Positions 1-10,440 of a stretch of DNA of 64,000 nt are shown in pieces. The stretch is taken from NCBI GenBank assembly GCA_025024175.1, contig QCXZ01000137.1, positions 77,624,680-77,688,679 on the forward strand, given 5' to 3'. Position 1 is the stretch's first letter. Each line of letters starts with the position of its first letter. The notes beneath the pieces are model-generated. The model was not told the DNA's origin. It ran no database searches and was given only the letters and a program-made list of their open reading frames with translations. The DNA is from Rhyzopertha dominica. Taxonomy: Eukaryota; Arthropoda; Insecta; Coleoptera; Bostrichidae. A program made the translations under genes and the position numbers.

Positions 1-2
1 TT

Positions 3-862
3 GACGTAGTTGCTTTATTTCCTAGTGTTCCCATTGATGAAGTAATAACTTTTCTGGAAGAACTTTTGGTTTAAAATTCCATACTGCACAAACAAACAGT
101 CAAATATATTAGCCTATAACTAATGTATTTACAAACAGACTTTTAGCTCATCCATGGGTAACCCGTTATCGCCTTTTTTAGCCAATATATTTGTGAATAA
201 ACTTGAAAACTCTTTGAAATATTTAGGAATTGATTATCCTAAGTTGTGGTTCAGATGATATTTTTGAAGTCGTCTTTTAAAATTTAGTAAATAGCCAGCA
301 CCCATATGCGTAATTTACGGTTGTAGAAGAAAATAACAAAAAAATACCGCTTCTCGATTTAACAGTCTCTATATATGACGGGCATTTTGAGTTTGATATA
401 TACAGAAAAAATACACGCATTAACGTTTAGATACGCGAGTTATCTCATACCTTTTATAAATACAAACATTCAGTATTTAACAGTTTGTTTTACAGACTTT
501 ACTTATCCTTATCGAAAGATATTTATGAAACGGAGTTAACGTTTATATACAAAGTTGTTTTTTAAATGGTTTTTGGAATATGTGAAAGTCTCTCATTCAT
601 CTTGGCAATATGGTATAGAAGATGTGTTCAAAAATTTTAATTTACTTTCCGCGTTTTCAAATAATCACACTCTAAAATATCTTTTACGCAACCAATTTAA
701 CAGCTGGTACATACAAAATTTCTCGCAGTGAATGTGACAAAATGTGTGTAGGACAAACTCAACGAAGTTTGGGCATACGATATAACAAACACCAGATATG
801 GAGATACTGACAAATCTGCCGTCGCGTGGCGTTGCATTGAATCCGGACATAAGCGTTAAGAC
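3..862 (+). mobile_element. Penelope-like element fragment (RT plus GIY-YIG)
   Basis: Broken + strand coding remnant of a Penelope-like retroelement, truncated at the window start. Translating in changing frames gives DVVALFPSVPIDEV (RT palm motif), then MGNPLSPFLANIFVNKLEN near 152, then LWFR followed by a stop where the YVDD-type catalytic box should be (about 243-262). Next comes LLDLTVSIYDGHFEFDIYRK at about 352-408, and near 715-815 a GIY-YIG endonuclease stretch with CDKMCVGQTQRSLGIRYNKH. This order of RT then GIY-YIG is diagnostic of PLEs. Stops and frameshifts show it is dead. No terminal repeat was recognised downstream. Confidence 0.85.
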
Positions 863-1044
863 ATAACTTTGTTAAAGCGAAGTATTGGCGTTTATTAATT
901 TTCTTATTATTAATTTATGTAAACTCTCCTTACAGTAGTTATTTTTTAACTTCAGTTTTAACTCAATACAAAATTATTGTTGTATGCCTCATAAGTCATA
1001 CATCGTAGACAATTTGCGCGATCATCTTTGAAAATCATCTACAA

Positions 1045-1245
1045 TCCAACATCTTTTTGCACTTTTCTGTCCTGAGTTTTATTTACAACTATATTTCTCA
1101 TAGTTGAAATTTTGGTCATTCTGCTAACTTTTGAGATAGCTCCACTTTCTCCCTCTACATTTTTGATGTATTCATAAACATTCAAAACTAATTGTTTAGC
1201 TTTTGGTGGGTAAATGATTATGATTCTGTTTAATGAGATTTGACT
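1045..1245 (-). pseudogene. N-terminal helix-turn-helix fragment of an IS630/Tc1/mariner-type transposase
   Basis: Read on the minus strand, the stretch KQLVLNVYEYIKN followed by VSRMTKIS resembles the N-terminal HTH of the same transposase group found at 41-42 kb, which there begins NRVFYYFKNESGA and continues with TGISVITIERIVREG. Only the DNA-binding part is present. No DDE domain follows at lower coordinates, although VGLXMIFKDDRANCLR just downstream may be a worn copy of the linker. Identification rests on pattern similarity and is moderate. Confidence 0.5.
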
Positions 1246-1849
1246 CTTCGGGTACATCATTTTCAACATAATTGTCAAAAACATCTTCTGCCATTAGACT
1301 TTTTAATTTATTTTTTTTTAAATTTTCTTGAGGGTGAGAAACATCACCCCATTCCACATTTTTATAATATTTCAATTTGTATAATTTTATTGCTATTTTA
1401 AAACCTATCTTACGTAACGCAAATAAAATGTATAGTTTTTAAATAGGTTCGGTAGGTTCACAGATAAATATTTTAGAGAAAGTTTGCCGGTGCATTTCCA
1501 GGAATACAAGCTCTTTGTACATATTTTCTTAGGACATAATTAGGTTGCAGGTTGGCTTTGGTCACATAGCTTGCCGGGTAGTTTGACGTCATGACAACAG
1601 AGAGAACAGAGTCTTACAGGTTTGTTGGACTGCCGAAAGCTCCGGTCTACTTCATTTCCCAATTCGCAGTGGTTCTGCAAAATTGCCTTACTGTGTTTTT
1701 CGCTCGTTGTTGGTTATAAAAATAATAATTGTTTTAGTACTGCTTCTCGGGTACAAATATACAGACTGCCTGCTATAAGAGAAACATTATAATATTGCTA
1801 ATGCCTTGTAGGCGTATTTATATGACCGGAGGGAGATACAAAATTCGTC
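1246..1849. other. No gene seen; one 27-bp segment shared with 54.9 kb
   Basis: AT-rich DNA without a supported gene. Positions 1410-1436 are identical, on the same strand, to 54896-54922, which suggests both are remnants of one repeat family. Confidence 0.4.
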
Positions 1850-2362
1850 AACAAGGACACTAGAGACATAAAACAGCAAGAAGTGTTCTCAAATGAGCGC
1901 GACGTTCACGATTTGTAACGACCCTTATCTCGGCCCATAAACCTGCACAACAAGTCAAAAATTGACGGTAATTTTCCCTGATATATGTGCATAAAAATCG
2001 GTTCGACAACGAATAACATAAGAGAATCTTCGAGCCCATCAGCAATAAAGTACGCTCGTCCCAGCGCCGAATTGGTAAATAAAAAGCGCATTTTGGAGAC
2101 ACTCGGGCACAAATTGACTTGGGGCACGCGTCGCCATGAATATTTCAGGCGTTCCTGTGATTGTACCCACTTGCTAATGAACAATTCATTCGCTAGCAGC
2201 GGAAGAGCACTAAGAATCAAAAGCGCTTTGCAAAATTGCGAATTCATATCGCGTCCGTCGGGCAATCTTCTAAGGTCCTGGACCATTACAAGGCAATCAT
2301 TCAGTCAGCTCATACCCTTAAAACTCCACCAAACTTGGAATCTTTTAACGCCTGATTTATAA
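1850..2362. other. GC-elevated island with overlapping open frames, function unknown
   Basis: This stretch is clearly richer in G+C than its surroundings and stays open in several frames. There is a minus-strand frame of 126 codons (2286-1906) whose internal Met at about 2247 starts a hydrophobic MNSQFCKALLILSALPLLAN, and a plus-strand frame of 125 codons (1985-2362). The opposed frames cannot both be real, and neither matches a family I know. It could be a conserved non-coding element upstream of the visible DIP exons or a small secreted-protein exon. I do not assign a function. Confidence 0.3.
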
Positions 2363-4013
2363 CTTGGATGTATCCCTAAAAATTTTATTTTTATAGGCGT
2401 GTACCGATACACCGAGCGAATCAGGCCTTAACTTTATGACGTATTGCCTAAACTTGAGTTCCGGGCATGTTTACGGGGCAATCGTGCCGTCAAAAACAAG
2501 TTTGGCGCACCGATGTAGATTATTTACTAGTTGCATCTAAACGAAACATCTTTCAAATGGGTATTACATTTAGGTTTATAACTCCCAGAGCCTATAAAGT
2601 TGCTTTAACTACCGACTTACTTCTGACGTTTGGTTTAGTTCAACGCTATGTTTGGTGAACACATGTGAGTAGCCTTGCACTGTGATGTTACACGATTTTT
2701 TAAACAAATTAAAGTCGTTGAAATAATCCATTTTCAAAATTTTTAAGAATTCGAAAAACGCTGAAACATGGAGCTCATGATCGTACCGAGCTTGTGGTTT
2801 TAGGGGGAAAAGCAGGAATTTCCTCTTGTGTACAATTCAACATAAATATCAGGTTAGTTATTTAAGTAATTAATGAGGTGCTTATACTTATTAAAACATC
2901 TTCTGTGAAATTATTTATGCTTTCTATGTACACTGATCATACAAGGCCCCTTTATTCCTAATTCAATTATTGATAATCTCAGTTAGGTGATATCTAGCAC
3001 ATATCAAAGATTAAAAAATTAACGGATGTGCTTTTACTATAGTTTCAATTTCTCACACTAAAAGCTTTAGGAATTTAAGCAAGGAGAGAATAGGTATAGC
3101 TGGTAAAGATAAAATTGTAGTAATTTTTACGCCCCAGGAAAAAAGACTCGAAGGATAACTAACATTATCAAAACTCAAAATGAGGAAACAACTTGGTCAT
3201 CAAAAAATACCTAAAACTCAGTTAAACCAAATATACAAGTTATATTTATTATATTTATAATTTATAGTCGTTTTATACCTAGTTTTACTCAAATTTCTAC
3301 GTAATTTTAAACCCATCATTTGTTATTGTTCTCAATTCATTAAAATCCTATCATTATAATCATCTTACTGACTGCAATTGAAATACAAAATAAGGCTTAA
3401 TATAGCCAAAGCTTAGGTTGTTATGATATTTTACGGCAATTTTTATGTGAAATAAAAGTAAATTATGTTATTAACTTTAATCAGATTTGCCTAGTTTATA
3501 TGCTTAAAGCATCCATTGCCAGCATCTGAAACTAAAATATGACCACAGCGATAAATCTCCATTAAATTAGGAATAAATAAATCAGAATTGAGTTCTCTCT
3601 GTGTTTCAGTTACTGTTATTACATTTTGAGTCACTTATTAAGCACAAGTAATTCATTCACATTTTGCAGCAAAGTACTTATTTTTTCTCTCTGGCTAAAA
3701 TAATGACCGGGGCATAAAATAGCAACAGATATGTTCATTTCTTGTTTTTTTACGGTAACTTAGCTTCCGTGTTTATTTGAGCTTCTTACAATATAAATCT
3801 TATATGATTAATTAAATTGGTGCTATCATTGTAATTATTTTTAAGTAACGGAGACTGTAGATATAATTAAGTTAATGGACTAGTAAGTTTTATTTGTTCT
3901 AAATGTGGTTACTTCCCAATACTTGTATAGAATTGTGTTAAACACAATTTCGTATAATAGCAAGTTGATTAACCTTGAAATAATATACCTTTATTAGTAT
4001 GTATTGGTTTCAG
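2363..4013. other. AT-rich intronic sequence, nothing recognised
   Basis: Presumed intron upstream of the first visible DIP/Lachesin exon. No further Ig-domain exon (no D-x-G-x-Y-x-C motif) was seen. The interval ends in the acceptor TTGGTTTCAG at 4004-4013. Confidence 0.4.
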
Positions 4014-4163
4014 GTGCGAAATATGAGCCGACCATTGTTGACAATGCCTATAAGGTCCACATGAAGTTGACAATAAAGTCTGTAGGGCTGTCAGACTACG
4101 GCTCCTACAAATGCGTATCGAAAAATTCGCTAGGTGAGACGGACGGTACAATAAAGCTTTACC
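4014..4163 (+). CDS. DIP/Lachesin-family cell-adhesion protein, exon for last Ig domain (partial gene)
   Basis: Internal 150-bp exon bounded by acceptor TTTCAG (4008-4013) and donor GTAAGT (4164-4169), phase 1 at both ends. It encodes the C-terminal half of an I-set Ig domain: AKYEPTIVDNAYKVHMKL, then SDYGSYKC carrying the F-strand Cys in the D-x-G-x-Y-x-C context, then VSKNSLGETDGTIKLY as the G strand. The ending LGETDGTIKLY is typical of the third Ig domain of insect DIP proteins (partners of Dpr proteins in synaptic specificity) and of Lachesin/neurotrimin relatives. The protein would be extracellular and GPI-anchored. The exon splices in frame to 14086. Which DIP paralogue this is cannot be decided from one domain. 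Confidence 0.88.
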
Positions 4164-4542
4164 GTAAGTATCACGTTTACACTCCCTTTTCCTTTATTAT
4201 GAGGCGCCAGTAACGCTGACATCCGAAAGNTCGAATAACGAATGTTAGTTGAGTAGACTGATTTACGAGTANGTCAAAGATCANAGGGACAGATCTATTT
4301 GTATAATCAAGCGTTTAAAATGTTATGAATATTATTTAACCTAAGTTTATACACTAGAACGATGTATTAATTAAAATATGCAAGTAAATATAGTTACCCC
4401 TGTGCTTTCTTCAAGAGAAACTGGAGTAACAAAGCCTGTAATCTCTTAAGTTAACAATTGTTAGTTGGCTATTTCCTCGTTCCGTAAGAAAGCCTTAGTA
4501 TAATGGTATGCCTGCATTAAATATTGTAGACTGATCCATTCC

Positions 4543-4675
4543 TCGAAATGGATATTTAGTGATGTTACTTTTATAACGATCCAACTGCACAAAATCTAAC
4601 TGTATCCACTTTATTTAAAAATATATAATAGGCAAAGCGCTTTCAGCTAATAGTAGTTATCATCAGTGCTTGATA
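4543..4675 (-). repeat. PLE terminal-repeat family 1, solo copy
   Basis: Begins GACTGATCCAT on the + strand and ends in the reverse complement of a CTGATGA...GAAAGCGCTTT hammerhead core. The same layout (ACTGATCCAT, then a CCACTTTATTT-type segment, then AAAGCGCTTT, then CATCATCAG or CATCGTCAG) occurs at 45.67-45.84 kb and, inverted, at 53.10-53.22 kb. It is a solo terminal repeat with no adjacent PLE coding sequence. Confidence 0.6.
4628..4672 (-). ncRNA. Hammerhead ribozyme-like motif (type I), copy in DIP intron
   Basis: On the minus strand: AGCA, CTGATGA (4666-4660), a weak stem II (AACT/AGCT with one mismatch), GAAA (4644-4641), palindromic stem III AGCGCT, then U as H17 and TGCC. Stem I pairs GCA before the core with TGC after the predicted cleavage point. 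Compared with the 45.8-kb copy (GTA/TAC), stem I keeps pairing while its sequence changes. The mismatch in stem II suggests this copy is decaying. Confidence 0.6.
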
Positions 4676-5201
4676 CAGTGCTCTGTAGTTAAAATCTAAG
4701 GTAATCCATACCTCACTTTCAAGTTGTTATAGTTATCAGGCTGATGCTGACCAATATACCTAGGGATCTTGCATAAATTCCAACCATTATAAAGAAATTG
4801 TGTCCTCATCTAGCCCATGTGTATTCAAGGTCAAAGTTTGCAAAAATGGTATTTTTGGAAACCGTTAATTTTATCATAATAATAGCCCAGACAAAAACTG
4901 TAGATCATGCACTATTTCTGATGATTTCTTCATGATATATACGTATGACTAATGTACATCATTGGACGCATAATATAAATAAATTTAATTACGAGCCCTC
5001 AAGCTTTTAAAGATACGATCTCTGCTCTGGTCTGTATGTGGAGTTCCAAAAAAATAATAAAAATGGGATATAATTCGAAATGTGGCGGCAAAAAATTAGG
5101 CTGACTTTGTTCACCAACATGCACCATCAGTTGTCAAGGCAATCATTTTCAAGTGTTGAATCTCCAACAGAAGAAGATCCTTATATCAACGACGAAACTA
5201 T

Positions 5202-6236
5202 GGGTGTGTAAACAAAAAACCCGTACGTATCTTTTTATGATTTCTATTAAAACATAATAGGCTGTGAAAACCTGTCATTACGGTTTTAAGGTTGAACATT
5301 TCTCGTGTCAGTTTGAGTTATTTCAAAGCTCACATAATTTCGTGAAGCAGAATGAATTTTACATGTAACACATTTAACAAGGAAAATGTTTCACTGCGAA
5401 ACTTTTTATGAAGTGGGGATCCCACAACAAACACTGTGTGAAAAGCATGAGAAGTGTAATCGCCGAAAAATAGAAGAAAACCTCAAAAATGATCGAAAAG
5501 AGAAAAAAACGCTGGAGTCAGAAGATGTTGGTAAGGTCGGACAGTCGTTAATAAAACTAGGTCGAAAATTTAAATTGCCACACTCATATGTGAGAAATAT
5601 TCTTAAAGCAATAAACGTGCCTATTAGAAAACGAATATCTGCACCCTAATATAGCCAACCAGTTAGAAGGGCAAAGAAGTAAACTGCGAAAATTGCCGGG
5701 AACTCATTTGAACCCTTCTAACAACAAATTTGTTATCATCGACGATGAGTCCTACTTCACACTAGACGGCAGTAATGCAGCGGGAAACAACACCCACTAT
5801 TTTAAGGAGGGTAACGATGTGCCCAAGGAAGCGAAAGGTCCACTCCATATAGAGTGTCTTCAGGACTAAGTGTCAATCAAAATGCGTATGCCAATGAAAG
5901 CGTTAGGAGCAGACAAGTTTCATAATGACGGCAAATATATTTTTTGGCCAGAGATGGGAACAGCTCAATATGGCACTCAAACAATTGAAACGTTTCACCA
6001 AGAACATATAAAATATATTCCGCGTGTAGATAATGTTCCTAATGTAGCTCAGTTGAGACCGATTGAGAGATTTCAGGCCCTACTAAAACAAAAGGTATAC
6101 GACAAAAGTGATCGGATTATGTTTTAAAATAATTAATCCTTTTGTAAATGCTATCTTTGGTCAGGTCAGGTTTGCTAACCAGTAGTTTAAAGAATAAACC
6201 TATTGCATTTGTACGGTTTTTTTTGTTTACACACCC
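5202..6236 (+). mobile_element. mariner-like element with intact-looking TIRs, dead transposase
   Basis: Terminal inverted repeats GGGTGTGTAAACAAAAAA at 5202 and their inverse ending TTTGTTTACACACCC at 6236 enclose about 1.03 kb. The left TIR is preceded by TA; the right flank no longer shows a clean TA. The transposase reads + strand from 5386: DVGKVGQSLIKLGRKFKLPH is the HTH, followed by KLRKLPGTHL and the first catalytic box VIIDDESYFTLDG near 5735. The second box reads FWPEMGTAQYG, where relatives have FWPD. The third lies in LRPIERFQALLKQKVYDK, where relatives have RPIEDFW. Two in-frame stops (about 5647 and 5867) break the gene. From FWPE to the E of RPIE there are 37 residues between, suggesting a DD37E-like member. 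Confidence 0.88.
5386..6127 (+). pseudogene. mariner-like transposase pseudogene
   Basis: Coding core of the element at 5202-6236. The first segment (5386-5649, 87 codons) carries the paired-type HTH. The middle part (about 5650-5868) carries the first Asp in IIDDESYF. The last segment (5870-6127) carries the FWPE and LRPIERF remnants. Loss of the second catalytic Asp, plus stops between segments, means it cannot encode an active enzyme. Confidence 0.85.
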
Positions 6237-6945
6237 TTGCTGATGTATCGCTGGTACAACAATTTGTGTTGACTCTCGAAGATGAAGAAGAAGAAGATGG
6301 AGGAAGAAAAGAAGAAGTTGAATAAGAAGACCTGTCACATACACTACCTCGTAGATGGCGTGGAAACGTGTGTATATTATTATAGAGAATACAGCTTTAG
6401 CAAATTTTAGGATAGCTTTTTCTCAGAAATAGTAAATCTTAGGTAAATAAAGTATTATAATTACTTTAGACTTTTTCATTTTTTACAACGCTTGATTATC
6501 AAAGATATATGTTTAGTCATTTTATATTGTACATAAATATTAAAGAAATAAAGCTCGAAAAAATGTGGAAGTAATCCACTGAAATAAAAATAACTGTATT
6601 AAATATTGGAGAAATATCAGCAAGAGAAAGTCATATATCTTAGGAAAAATGATGTAAAGACAATTTTTGTACATATATTTTGTATATAATAAAATAAAGA
6701 AGTTCAGTTTTGCGAGCTTTGATGCTTTTTAGCACACGTGGGATCGAGGGAGACTTATGTCAATTTCATTATAATGGTATCCTTAACACGTTCATGTAAA
6801 TTTTCAGCTGGTTTGAATTTATGCAAATGTATCTCTAGTTTTCTGGCTAACTTGACCGGACCAGTAAGAGAAAAGAAACCTGTCTTTTCACTATAAGTTG
6901 AGACGCAAATTATATTCGTATAATATGTCTGCGCTAAAGCTGTAT
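6237..6945. other. AT-rich, with a short purine (GAA/GAAGAA) tract
   Basis: A purine tract of GAAGAAGAAGAAGATGG type lies at about 6281-6331. No gene was recognised in the rest. Confidence 0.4.
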
Positions 6946-6949
6946 TATT

Positions 6950-7765
6950 GCATCAAACGAAACGTTTGAATACAAAGTACGTCGCCTTTCGGCGTGGGAA
7001 GCCTCCGCAGCCTTTATGTTCCGTTACTTTGGCAGCTGAAATAAACTCTATCTTGGTGTTTTTCAAAAGCTGTAACAGCGTAGGCGCTGCAAATTCTCTC
7101 CTCCAGCAGCAACCAAAAGCGCAAGGTCCGGATTAAACTTTCACTCTCAGCATAGCCTGTTCCTTGTTCATTAACGACCATGGCACGCTCCCTGTTTTCC
7201 GTACAATGAAATGGGAAACGAAGCGGGTTCCCATCCGCACAATGGCTTTTTCAATCTGAGGTCAGTTCGGAGTCCGCGCCGGTAGCTCTAGAAGAGAATG
7301 CGAACCGGCAAAACAAATAACGACTGCTGACTGTTAAAACCGCATTATCGATTCCGGGGGGAAGCGCACGTGAGAACAGACCGCTGGCGGGCTGAAAGGC
7401 TGAAATAAGTGCAGCGCTAAAAAGGGGTAAGTAGCTCGACGCTGTTGGCCTGACAGATGTACTTGACGAAGTGAAAAGGTGCTGCTGGATGACAGATAAT
7501 TCAGGTTATTTGGAGGCGAGAGCGCGGGATTCTCACAATGCGCCGCGAAAAATCACTTCTGATTTCGCCGAATCGCTTTTTTAGATTGATGGTACCTGGA
7601 TCGTCGCTACCGATTTCAAATCCACCCTCGTCGTCTACATGATAAAGCCTATTTGGGACAGAGGGGGCTTTTGAATATGCAGATGTGTTAGAGAATACTT
7701 ATCCATTTCCACGGATCTACCTACTTGTTGCGCGAATGGCCCACGTATAAAAGAAGCGCAAACCT
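6950..7765. other. GC-rich island in DIP intron, possible conserved regulatory element
   Basis: About 0.8 kb of distinctly higher G+C and CpG content with no convincing coding frame. Near 7747 there is a TATA-like ACGTATAAAAGAAGCGC. Similar islands recur across the window (21.2, 26.7, 36.3, 39.9, 45.4 and 60.4 kb) outside recognised transposons. Conserved enhancer DNA or an internal promoter is possible, but this is inference only. Confidence 0.35.
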
Positions 7766-8304
7766 TCAATTTCACTTATAATGAAGGAGCTTTTGAGCCA
7801 GGTTGATTATGTTTCCTATTAGGAAGTTATATGCACTACAATACACAAATTAACAGCAATACTTCACGTTCTATTTAATTAGACACCGAATGTACATATC
7901 GCTTCCACACGGACCATCTTCAGCAGTAACAAAGTGATAAGTTCAAACGACAGAAACCGAATATGGGTGCATTCACATCAATAGATTTTCATTGGCGCTA
8001 AAATAAATCATGAGTAACGCAGTAAGATTTATTTATAAATATCGACAAATATCATAATATACACCCACAACAACACATTAAAAAATAACAGCATGAAATT
8101 TCTCTAATTAGCTCGACTAATTTAAAACTACCTCTTGAAGCCTATTCGTATGCTTCTTCATATAAATGGCTTCCAATATATCTAAATTGTAGCTAACACT
8201 ACTCCTTAAAAGCTTTACATCATTTTGAAGAAGAAATTTGAGAAGCATTTATGACTTTAATGAATTTAAACCTTTACGCAGTGAACTAAAAATATAAATG
8301 TCAC

Positions 8305-9594
8305 AGGCTTAAGATGATTACATTAATAAAATCCAAACAAATTTTAGTCATGATCCCAAAGGTTTTTGGGCTTTTGTTCAAAATAAGAAATGGCGTTCGA
8401 GAATTTCTAACGAATGTTTCTTGAATGATGAAAAAATTGATGATCCACGCCAGATAGTCAATGGTTTCGCTAAATTTTTATCTGATGTCTTTACTGCCGG
8501 CAATATAAATGGTTCCAATTTAATGAAAGCCAAGGCTTATATATACCTGTGGAGATGATCAGATACCTAGCTTTCTAATTTAAGATTGTTCGAGGGTTCT
8601 TATCTCACTTTTAAGGTATTTGTTTAATCTTATATCGTCTGCTGCTTCATTTCCCGATATTTGGAAAGCTACAAGAGTGTGTCCTGTTTTAAAGAGCGGT
8701 AATCCCTCTGACCTAAAAAATTATCGCCCCAAAAAATTTTGCGAAGGTCTTCGAGATGTTATCGCACAATATAATTTTTAATGAATTAAGCATTGCATTT
8801 CACCTAACCAACATGGATTCTATCCAGAACGTTCTACTGTAACTAACAGCGCAGTTTATGCAGTCTACTTCAAATATTATAGGTAATAAAGGTCAAGTTG
8901 ATGCAGTGTATACTGACTTCTCGAAGGCCTTCAACAGGGTGGACCATTGTCTTCTACTTAATAAACTAGAGCGGTTTGGATTGAGTGATTATCTCGTTCA
9001 ACTAGTGAAATGATATCTCACTCAACGTAAATTATATGTTACATATAACGGTTTTAAATCATACAACTTTTTAGCAACCTCCGGAGTTCCTCAGGGGACT
9101 AACTTGGGGCCATTGCTGTTTATTTTGTTTATAAATGATCTATCACTTTCGTTAGAATCTAATCATCTGGTTTTTTTTGCCGATGACCTGAAATTATTCT
9201 CTGAGGTATCCGGCGCGGATGACTGTTTAGTATTGCAAGGGCAGGTTAACCGTGTAGCGAAATTGTGTGCTGTGAATAGATTGCCTCTTAATATTGACAA
9301 GTGTAAGGTTTACACTTTCACCCTTACAAGGCAAGCTTTAATATTTAATTATACAATNGAAGCAGTCGAGTTGATGCGCTGCTACAGCGCTAAAGATCTT
9401 GGTGTGAGTTATGATTGTAAATTATCTTTTACTGGTCACATAGACTCAACGGTAAAAGCTGTCTATAAAGCTCTAGGTTTTATTATTCGCAACTCAGTAT
9501 CGTTTAATAATATTAGTGTATTGAAATCTTTGTATTTCACTTTTGTTCGTTCCAAGTTGGAATACTGCATTTTGATCCTCATTATCAAATAAAC
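8305..9594 (+). mobile_element. Non-LTR retrotransposon (Jockey/CR1-like LINE) reverse transcriptase fragment
   Basis: 5'-truncated, decayed LINE in the DIP intron. Readable pieces are KWRSRISNECFLNDEKIDD near 8385, VDAVYTDFSKAFNRVDHCLL near 8900 (RT domain A), and TSGVPQGTNLGPLLFILFIN at about 9074-9132. The catalytic box is VFFADDLKLFS near 9170-9200. DLGVSYDCKLSFTGHIDSTV and FVRSKLEYC follow to 9580. The last 162 codons (9104-9592) are open except for one N at 9358, while the upstream half has many stops. The family organisation is the same as the LINE at 49.4-51.1 kb. Confidence 0.9.
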
Positions 9595-9699
9595 ATAAAC
9601 CAAACTGAGAAATTATAGAGACGATTTTTTTATGTTATGTTTTTGTTATGTCGAATACCTTTTATAGGATATGTCCAGAAACAGCGTTTAGGTAATTTT

Positions 9700-10440
9700 T
9701 CGGTCTCAAGATGTCTTGTGTATAATTTATGTTCATATAATCGTTGATCCAGGCTCCTACGCATTTGACCTACAACGTATCACAAAGCTCAGAGCTTATT
9801 CCATAAACTCCGGATTTGGTTTTGTCATTCCCGGATTTACCTTGGTTGTTTAAGTTATTTTTCAGGGAAAGAACAGGTCGTATATTAAATTTCTGAAACA
9901 AATTCAAGAGCATGTGTTCCTATGCAGGATAGTATCTAAGTTAGTTTTACGTATTTCATGTTACTGGTATTTTTTTACAACGTAAGATGTTAAAGTGGAT
10001 GTCTTTATTTTATTTCAATATTTATTTTTAAACCGATTATAAATCCTGCTGAAGACATTTTTGCTGCAGCCATTCACCTGTCCGATGTAAAATGTTTTTA
10101 GAAGCTCTTTTTCAAAATTTTCTTGTGAGAGGGGACAATAAAAAGGTTATAAAAAAAGCTGTTAAACACCGCCTCTAGTAACTGTTTGATGTTTTCCACT
10201 GTAAAATTAATAGAGGGATACCCTTTAGTTAAAACTTCCAAGGAGTTATCTGAATCAAAATCATTAGGTACCTACTAACTATCGCTAGTATATCGTTAAC
10301 ATACCGGTAACAAACCTTCGGGAAAACACCTGAATCTTTTATGCTATTTTACAATCTATTTATATTATTATCTATTACCCATAAAGTGCCAAAGATTTGT
10401 TCGTAAGCTATATTGTTAAAGCTAAAGCCGTTTTGTTACA
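9700..10440 (-). mobile_element. Probable Penelope-like element scrap
   Basis: On the minus strand, frame-shifting translation gives FEKELLKTFYIGQ, SRIYNRFKNK and then a DKTKSGVYGIS-type stretch. This resembles the region just before the GIY-YIG motif in PLEs (compare KSGVYKI-type openings). Upstream, KGYPSINFTVE could be the post-palm RT segment. It is highly degraded, so the assignment is tentative. Confidence 0.35.
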
